DNA of 36,012 nt from Clostridia bacterium. Its GTDB lineage: Bacteria; Bacillota; Clostridia; Lachnospirales; Lachnospiraceae. The notes beneath the pieces were generated by a model that had not been told where the DNA came from, searched no databases, and saw only the letters and a list, made by a program, of their open reading frames with translations. The position numbers and the translations under genes were made by a program. Location: contig JAJQEA010000098.1 in the NCBI GenBank assembly GCA_021201905.1, forward strand, positions 1 to 36,012. Reading direction: 5' to 3'. Shown here in pieces: positions 31,207 to 36,012 of this stretch; positions within the stretch are counted from its first letter, which is position 1, and each line of letters opens with the position of its first letter.

Positions 31207-32385
31207 TTATATCTGGAAGAACCGTTCAACAATCCGTACAAATACAGCGGAGCCAATCCAGAACACATCCTCATCTACATTAAAGCGCGGATTATGATGG
31301 GGTACGTCCGTATGCTTCTGGGGATTGGATGAGCTTAAGAACATAAATGCTCCCGGCGCCTTTTCCAGATAATAGGCGAAATCCTCGCCGCCCATGTTGG
31401 GGGCATCCAGGTGGTCAATGACCATATCATCCCCTACCACGTCCCGCGCACAGTTAGCTGCCAGCTCCGCCATACCGGCATCATTGGTAACAGGAGGAGC
31501 GCCCCAGATCATCTCGTACTCTGTTTCACCACGGAAGGTTTCAGCCGTTGCCCTGGCAATCTCGCCGATTCTCTTTGCCAGTTCTTGACGCACATCCTCC
31601 TCCAGAGCACGGATGGTGCCTTCAATCAGAACCTCTGACGGAATCACATTATAAGCAAATCCCGCCTCCACATGGCCGATGGTCAGTACCGACGGCTTCA
31701 CTGCCGGAATCTCCCGTGCAATGATTTCCTGGAGATTGATGATGATATGGGCCGCAATATTGACCGGGTCCACGCCTTTTTCCGGGGTGGAACCGTGACA
31801 TCCGATTCCTTTTACCTTGATTGCAAATTTGTCAAAGGACGCCATGCAGCAGCCCGGCACACAGATCACGGTTCCCGCCTTGATATCCTTGGAGATAATG
31901 GTTCCGATATGGGTTCCGAACACTGCGTCCACGCCGTCCATGGCTCCCTCGGCGCAAATCCTCTGAGCCCCCTTGGAACCTTCCTCATCCGTCTGGAAGA
32001 ACAGCCTTACCGTACCAGGAATCTGGTCCTTATATTCATTTAGTATCTTTGCCGCTCCCAGCAGCATGGTCATATGTGTATCATGACCGCAGGCATGCAT
32101 ACACCCTTCATGTCTGGATATGTAATCGACCTCATTGGCCTCTTTAATGGGAAGGGCATCCATATCAGCACGCAGCGCGATTGTCTTTCCCTCTTTTCCT
32201 CCCTTGATGGTTGCAATAAGGCCGCTGTCAGTCTCATTTTCCACAAAAGGAATCCCCAGCTCATTTAATTTTGCCTCTACATATGCCCTGGTCTCCGGTA
32301 AATTTCCGCCCAGCTCCGGAATCTGATGCAGTTCCCTGCGCATCTTGACCAGCTCTTCCTGTAATTCTTTACATTTCTCCCACAT
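31207..32385 (-). CDS. M20D-family amidohydrolase (hippurate/N-acyl-amino-acid hydrolase-like)
   Basis: This 392-residue enzyme has RRELHQIPELGGNLPET, the metal motif MHACGHDTHMTMLLGAA, catalytic FQTDEEGSKGAQ, GCHGSTPEKGVDP and a late MGGEDFAYYL, all hallmarks of the IAA-amino-acid/hippurate hydrolase family. It releases an amino acid from an N-acyl or peptide conjugate in the cytoplasm. AAAGGAG precedes the ATG. It is downstream of two small polytopic membrane proteins and a carbamoylase-type hydrolase in one direction with short gaps, suggesting uptake plus hydrolysis of one class of substrate. Confidence 0.93.
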   Translation of the reverse strand: MWEKCKELQEELVKMRRELHQIPELGGNLPETRAYVEAKLNELGIPFVENETDSGLIATIKGGKEGKTIALRADMDALPIKEANEVDYISRHEGCMHACGHDTHMTMLLGAAKILNEYKDQIPGTVRLFFQTDEEGSKGAQRICAEGAMDGVDAVFGTHIGTIISKDIKAGTVICVPGCCMASFDKFAIKVKGIGCHGSTPEKGVDPVNIAAHIIINLQEIIAREIPAVKPSVLTIGHVEAGFAYNVIPSEVLIEGTIRALEEDVRQELAKRIGEIARATAETFRGETEYEMIWGAPPVTNDAGMAELAANCARDVVGDDMVIDHLDAPNMGGEDFAYYLEKAPGAFMFLSSSNPQKHTDVPHHNPRFNVDEDVFWIGSAVFVRIVERFFQI

Positions 32386-32432
32386 GATACGATACTGCTC
32401 CTTTCCTCAAAATGGATTATCCCAATCCACAG

Positions 32433-33098
32433 TTAATTCACAAGTCCCTTTTTATAGAACACTCTTGCAATAAACAATGTGCCGAATACAGTACATACGA
32501 TAACCGCTGCTGCCGGAAGTCCCGTGGTCATCTTGAGGATAACCGGGATTGCCAATGCAAACACCGCGACCTTTGGATATTTAACCGCGAAATTTCCGAA
32601 GGTGGCTCCAAAAATAGCGGAGCTGGCATACTTCGTAAGGCCAACCACGATAAACTCCGGAAGCACGGACAGAACCGCGCCGCCCACGATAACAGCGGAG
32701 GTGGTGCCTATCAGGTTGGTGATGATGGATCCGCAGATCGCCATGGTGGAAACCACCTCTGCCTGAATGGTTCCCGGCGTGGAATGTGTCACGTCAAGGG
32801 CCAATGCCGCACAGGGTACACGCATGTTGCCGATATTTCCTGACAAAAAGCTGAGGTAGGTTCCTGTCATGCCGAGAGCGGCATAGTAGGAAACCGGCTC
32901 CACAAAATAGAACGCTCCAAAGGAGGCTGCAACCATGCCCCAGGCGGTGAGAACCGTGCTGATGGGCGGCCAGCAGTTATAGGTGGTACAGAGCCATATA
33001 ACCGGTATAAATGAGGTCAGGGCGGCCAGGATATTTGTAGGTGATCCAATAACAATGCTACTTTTCTTCCAATCTTTCATGATTTCATTATCAGTCAT
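32433..33098 (-). CDS. Small polytopic membrane protein, partner of DUF5058-like protein
   Basis: This 221-residue hydrophobic protein has about six helices. Conspicuous conserved-looking loops are SGNIGNMRVPCAALALDVTH and a glycine-rich GTTSAVIVGGAV. I do not recognise a named family. It begins 17 nt after the DUF5058-like gene with a strong AGGAGGG site and is followed by the M20 amidohydrolase. Size and pairing suggest the two proteins form a single two-subunit transporter of about twelve helices, an inference from context only. Confidence 0.8.
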   Translation of the reverse strand: MTDNEIMKDWKKSSIVIGSPTNILAALTSFIPVIWLCTTYNCWPPISTVLTAWGMVAASFGAFYFVEPVSYYAALGMTGTYLSFLSGNIGNMRVPCAALALDVTHSTPGTIQAEVVSTMAICGSIITNLIGTTSAVIVGGAVLSVLPEFIVVGLTKYASSAIFGATFGNFAVKYPKVAVFALAIPVILKMTTGLPAAAVIVCTVFGTLFIARVFYKKGLVN

Positions 33099-33115
33099 TT
33101 ATCATCCCTCCTGGT

Positions 33116-33835
33116 CTATTTGAGTAACTGATCATATCCCAACGCGAATATCATGCCGATAATCATGGCGATACCCAAGGAATATTCCATCAGCTTCGGG
33201 TATTTCCTGCACACGGTTTTGACGAGGAGCACCATGGAAACCGCGCCCGCTAAAACTGCCAGTGTATTGCCCATACCCTTTAAGATTTCACCTGCGTTCA
33301 AATAACCGAAAATGCCAAGGGAACACGCGCCGCTTAAGACAACCAGCCATTTCATATCTCCCCCGGACACTTTATTGCGGAGTGTCTCTAATGATGGGGT
33401 TGCAATACCGGTAAAGATAAGCCAGCCGGCGCCGTTTAAAGCCATGGTAAACCATGAGACTGCAAGACATATCAAGGTATACTGCTCTGTGCCGAGGGTC
33501 ACCCCGCATGCTTCCGCTCCAATGTTTGCCGCCGAAAGCTCTGTGGCCGCGGCGCCGATAATGGAAAGACGAAGCCATGCCATGGGGCCTCCGATGGAAG
33601 CCATGAGTCCAACCATTACAATAAACACACCCAATGCAGGGCCTATGGCGGATATCAGTCCCACCCGGAAAGCCTCTTTGGGAATCTTGGGATCCAGTCC
33701 CGCCACCCTGGTGGTCTTGCTGCACTGCCTCATGTACAGCACGGTCTGTATCGCGGATATGATGACCGTGACGCCACATAGCAGCCACAAGATTGGTGAA
33801 TTTGAAACATGTTGGACTTGCTCAATATTGCTCAT
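33116..33835 (-). CDS. DUF5058-like membrane protein
   Basis: This 239-residue protein has six or seven helices, beginning SPILWLLCGVTVIISAIQTV with a following basic loop (RQCSKTTRVAGLDPKIPKEA) and a central SIIGAAATELSAANIGAEA segment. Length and N-terminal pattern match my memory of the DUF5058 family, a group of unknown function. The ATG has AGGAGG at 7 nt. It is followed by a second small membrane protein and sits between two M20-type hydrolases, which suggests transport of an acylated or carbamoylated amino acid. Confidence 0.8.
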   Translation of the reverse strand: MSNIEQVQHVSNSPILWLLCGVTVIISAIQTVLYMRQCSKTTRVAGLDPKIPKEAFRVGLISAIGPALGVFIVMVGLMASIGGPMAWLRLSIIGAAATELSAANIGAEACGVTLGTEQYTLICLAVSWFTMALNGAGWLIFTGIATPSLETLRNKVSGGDMKWLVVLSGACSLGIFGYLNAGEILKGMGNTLAVLAGAVSMVLLVKTVCRKYPKLMEYSLGIAMIIGMIFALGYDQLLK

Positions 33836-33862
33836 TCTGCAACCTCCTAACGTAATACTGGT

Positions 33863-33879
33863 GTAGCCGGTAGGGCTAC
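33863..33879. other. Short hairpin in the hydrolase-DUF5058 gap
   Basis: GTAGCC-GGTAG-GGCTAC in the 66-nt gap between the Zn hydrolase and DUF5058-like genes. There is no T tract; it may be an mRNA processing or stability element. Confidence 0.35.
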
Positions 33880-33901
33880 CTGGTTAATAAGTTACTTTAT
33901 A

Positions 33902-35161
33902 TCACTCTATTTCTTTTGAATTGGAAAGGGTCAGGAGCGTATCTGCCAGGACCTCTGTTCCCAGCACAATGTCATCCATGTCTGTATACTCAGCCGGATC
34001 ATGGCTGATACCCTTGCGGCTTGGCACGAAAATCATCCCCATCGGCGCAAACTCAGCGATAAACAGAGAGTCATGGTATGCGCCGCTAACCATTTTATTT
34101 GAGAAAATCCCCTCCTTTTTACAGCTTTCTTCTATGATTGCCATTATCCTTTTGTCCGAAGAATGAGGCAAATCATCCGCCGTCACACAATGGGACGCCC
34201 GCAAACCGCGAAGCATTGCAACCGTATCAATGTATGTACCGATTTTTTTTGCCATGTCGGTTTTTCTCTCTTCACTGATATCTCTTATATCGATTGAAAA
34301 TTCCACTCTCCCCGCAATGACATTGGACGAATTCGGAAATGAAAGCATCCTTCCAACGGTAGCTACCGTATAATTGTTTCCATAGCTTTGAGCCAGGCTT
34401 TCTATTTTCAGCACAATCTCACAGGCAGCCGCCATCGCATCATGCCTGGCGTTCATCGGTGTGGAGCCCGCATGCTCCTGCTGTCCTTCCAGCACTACAT
34501 TTATATAGGTAGGCGCACAGATAGCTTCCACGATTCCAATGGGACAATTGAGCTGCTCAAGAACAGGCGCCTGTTCAATGTGCAGTTCCACGCTCGCAAA
34601 CACATCCCCCTTTCTCCTCATAACCTTGCTGTAATCCATTTCCGTATATCCCAGCCGGTCCAGCTCATCGTACAGTGATATTCCGTTCTCATCTACAAGA
34701 CCCTTTGTCTCCTCCAGGGAAAGATGGCCTGCCAATGCCCTGCTTCCGATACAGCCGAATTTATAACGGGTGGGCTCCTCGGATGTAAATACCAGCGCGG
34801 CTATGCTCCTCTGGTGGCTGAGCTTATTTTCTTTTATCATCCTGCAGGCTTCAATTGCGCCAATCACCCCCACCATTCCGTCATACATCCCGCCATTGCG
34901 GACCGTGTCAACGTGGGAACCGCTCCACACAGGCGCCAGGTCAGGGCAGCTTCCAACCAGGGTTCCGCAGATATTGCCGATTGCATCCTCCGTGACAACC
35001 AGGCCCGCCTGGGTCATCAGTTCCTTCACGTAATTGCGGGCCCCGATCTCCGCCTCTGAAAACAGGGCGCGCGTGATCCCTTCCTGCTCCGGACAGCTGT
35101 TAAAGGTGCTTAATGTGTTCAAATTATCAAATATCCGATCCTTATTTGCCCTTAATAACAT
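33902..35161 (-). CDS. Zn-dependent hydantoinase/carbamoylase-family hydrolase
   Basis: This 419-residue M20-type enzyme is of the N-carbamoyl-L-amino-acid hydrolase / allantoate amidohydrolase / ureidoglycolate branch. Metal and catalytic residues are visible: His83 in GSHVDTVRNGGMYDG with Asp94, Glu128-Glu129 in FTSEEPTRYKFGCIGS, His194 in ELHIEQAPVLE, and a late SGAYHDSLFIA His. The dimerization domain contains HAGSTPMNARHDA. The ATG at 35161 follows AAAGGA at about 9 nt and is preferred over in-frame starts at 35197 and 35206. It leads the DUF5058/M20 operon and is divergent from a PucR-type regulator. Which carbamoyl or ureido compound it uses is unknown. Confidence 0.92.
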   Translation of the reverse strand: MLLRANKDRIFDNLNTLSTFNSCPEQEGITRALFSEAEIGARNYVKELMTQAGLVVTEDAIGNICGTLVGSCPDLAPVWSGSHVDTVRNGGMYDGMVGVIGAIEACRMIKENKLSHQRSIAALVFTSEEPTRYKFGCIGSRALAGHLSLEETKGLVDENGISLYDELDRLGYTEMDYSKVMRRKGDVFASVELHIEQAPVLEQLNCPIGIVEAICAPTYINVVLEGQQEHAGSTPMNARHDAMAAACEIVLKIESLAQSYGNNYTVATVGRMLSFPNSSNVIAGRVEFSIDIRDISEERKTDMAKKIGTYIDTVAMLRGLRASHCVTADDLPHSSDKRIMAIIEESCKKEGIFSNKMVSGAYHDSLFIAEFAPMGMIFVPSRKGISHDPAEYTDMDDIVLGTEVLADTLLTLSNSKEIE

Positions 35162-35289
35162 TCCTGTTTTTCCTTTCTGCACTATTTTGAAATTCATATA
35201 ATACACCCGGCTTTTTCCGGCTTGTTTACAGCATTTTTACCAGTATATGCCGTTTATTTTCTGCAAATTCAAATATTTATTTATATGTT

Positions 35290-35388
35290 ATCATTTATCG
35301 TTCCTCATTTCCCTGTCAATGTGCACAGTTTTTTCAAGGAAAATCAAAAAAAGTGCATATTGTTTAATTATATAGCAGCTGATATAAT
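35290..35388. promoter_or_regulatory. Divergent promoters flanking an operator-like dyad
   Basis: On the plus strand TTGTTT (35360-35365), 17 nt, TATAAT (35383-35388) drives the PucR-type gene. On the minus strand a perfect TTGACA (35314-35319) with AATGAT at 18 nt (35290-35295) could drive the hydrolase operon. Between the two -35 boxes lies an imperfect dyad, GTGCAC-AG-TTTTTT (35321-35334) and AAAAAAA-GTGCAT (35346-35358). Its position suits one regulator acting on both promoters. Confidence 0.6.
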
Positions 35389-35441
35389 GATGTGGTAACT
35401 GATATGATTACATAAAAATCATCAGGAGGAGTTGAGACATC

Positions 35442-36012
35442 ATGGTTACAGTTGCAAATTTCACATCAGACCTTGAACAAATCCGATGTGTTGCCGGCTT
35501 CCGCGGGACAAACAGGAAGATTACTTCTTTCACCATAATAGATACACCTGAAATCCTGGATTGGCTGCACGGAGGGGAATTTGTCGTTGACTCCGGATAT
35601 ATTACGTTTCATAATCCGTCCATACTGACAGGTTTTGTTGCGTCGCTGAAGGAAAAGGGCTGCGCCGCTCTTGGCGTGAAGCTGCACCGGTACCACAAGG
35701 AAATTCCCAATATCATACTGGAGGACGGAAACAAGCTGGACTTCCCTATATACGAACTGCCTTATAACCTTTATTTTTGCGATTTTGCCTATATGATTCA
35801 TAAGCGCATGTTTGAAGAACAGTTAGATGATATGTACCATGTCTCAATCGCCTACAAGGATATTGTGGATTCCATCAGCAAGTACAAGGTGCCCGAGCGA
35901 ATGCTGTCCGAATTAAGCCTGGTGCTTAAAAATCCGGTTTTTCTCACAAATTCCCGGTTTGAGCTGATAGATTACTCCTATGGTCCCAATGACAGTTTTT
36001 CTCTGCAGAGCA
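35442..36012 (+). CDS. PucR-type transcriptional regulator, 3' end beyond window
   Basis: The frame is open to the window end (190 codons seen). Residues ~10-125 match the PucR N-terminal domain: CVAGFRGTNRKITSFTIIDT, ILDWLHGGEFVVDSGYITF, EKGCAALGVKLHRYHKEIP and FPIYELPYNLYFCDFAY. Such regulators usually end in a PucR C-terminal HTH, not visible here. The family controls purine, amino-acid or polyamine catabolism. The ATG follows AGGAGGAG at about 10-12 nt. It is divergent from the carbamoylase-type hydrolase operon, its likely target. Confidence 0.85.
   Translation, partial: MVTVANFTSDLEQIRCVAGFRGTNRKITSFTIIDTPEILDWLHGGEFVVDSGYITFHNPSILTGFVASLKEKGCAALGVKLHRYHKEIPNIILEDGNKLDFPIYELPYNLYFCDFAYMIHKRMFEEQLDDMYHVSIAYKDIVDSISKYKVPERMLSELSLVLKNPVFLTNSRFELIDYSYGPNDSFSLQS

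Noticed and set aside
1-36012. CRISPR array, tRNA, rRNA, insertion sequence or prophage
   Set aside because: No regularly spaced repeat-spacer units, no cloverleaf or rRNA core sequences, and no transposase, integrase or phage structural genes were seen; the tandem repeats found are too short and have no spacers.

Overview
This 36-kb window looks like chromosomal DNA of an anaerobic, gut-type Firmicute, most likely a Lachnospiraceae member of the Enterocloster / Clostridium clostridioforme kind. That placement is an inference. It rests on moderate-to-high GC coding DNA with AT-rich intergenic stretches, strong AGGAGG ribosome sites, Na+-decarboxylase beta/gamma subunits, a DUF5058-type membrane protein and HelD. 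No rRNA, tRNA, CRISPR array, transposase or phage gene was seen. Most genes lie on the minus strand; the plus-strand exceptions are a truncated membrane-protein end, an alanine/glycine:cation symporter, a LysR regulator and a truncated PucR-type regulator.

Layout. (1) 1-6.7 kb: methyltransferase, AGCS symporter, then convergently a Na+-decarboxylase beta subunit with a 46-residue OadG-like subunit, a CNNM/CorC protein and a YitT protein. (2) 6.7-11.2 kb: a heterodimeric ABC exporter with one degenerate ATP site, divergent from a LysR gene; a perfect palindrome overlaps the exporter promoter. (3) 11.3-14.8 kb: YihY, a frameshifted acylphosphatase, a D-2-hydroxyacid dehydrogenase, and an M20 peptidase whose end is fused out of frame to the tail of a RidA gene. 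(4) 15-22.3 kb: an M28 peptidase plus a complete oligopeptide ABC importer (two permeases, two ATPases, lipoprotein), behind a near-consensus promoter and closed by an intrinsic terminator; one permease and one ATPase carry single-base frameshifts. (5) 22.4-27.8 kb: small enzymes and binding proteins (effector-binding protein, GNAT, ACT, acyltransferase-3, metallo-beta-lactamase fold, NIF3/PII-like, methyltransferase). The methyltransferase-led run follows a ~250-nt leader containing a long hairpin, a possible antiterminator and an intrinsic terminator. (6) 27.8-30.8 kb: a frameshifted AraC-GNAT fusion gene translationally coupled to HelD. (7) 30.9-36 kb: yajC, M20 amidohydrolase, two small polytopic membrane proteins (one DUF5058-like) and a carbamoylase-type Zn hydrolase, divergent from a PucR-type regulator with an operator-like dyad between the two -35 boxes.

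Biological themes are uptake and hydrolysis of peptides and N-acylated or carbamoylated amino acids, Na+-coupled transport, and drug or lipid export. Strongest candidates for new biology are the methyltransferase leader (27.5-27.8 kb) and the PucR-linked hydrolase/DUF5058 operon (31.2-36 kb). Four single-base frameshifts lie in short homopolymers, so sequencing error must be excluded before calling those genes dead.
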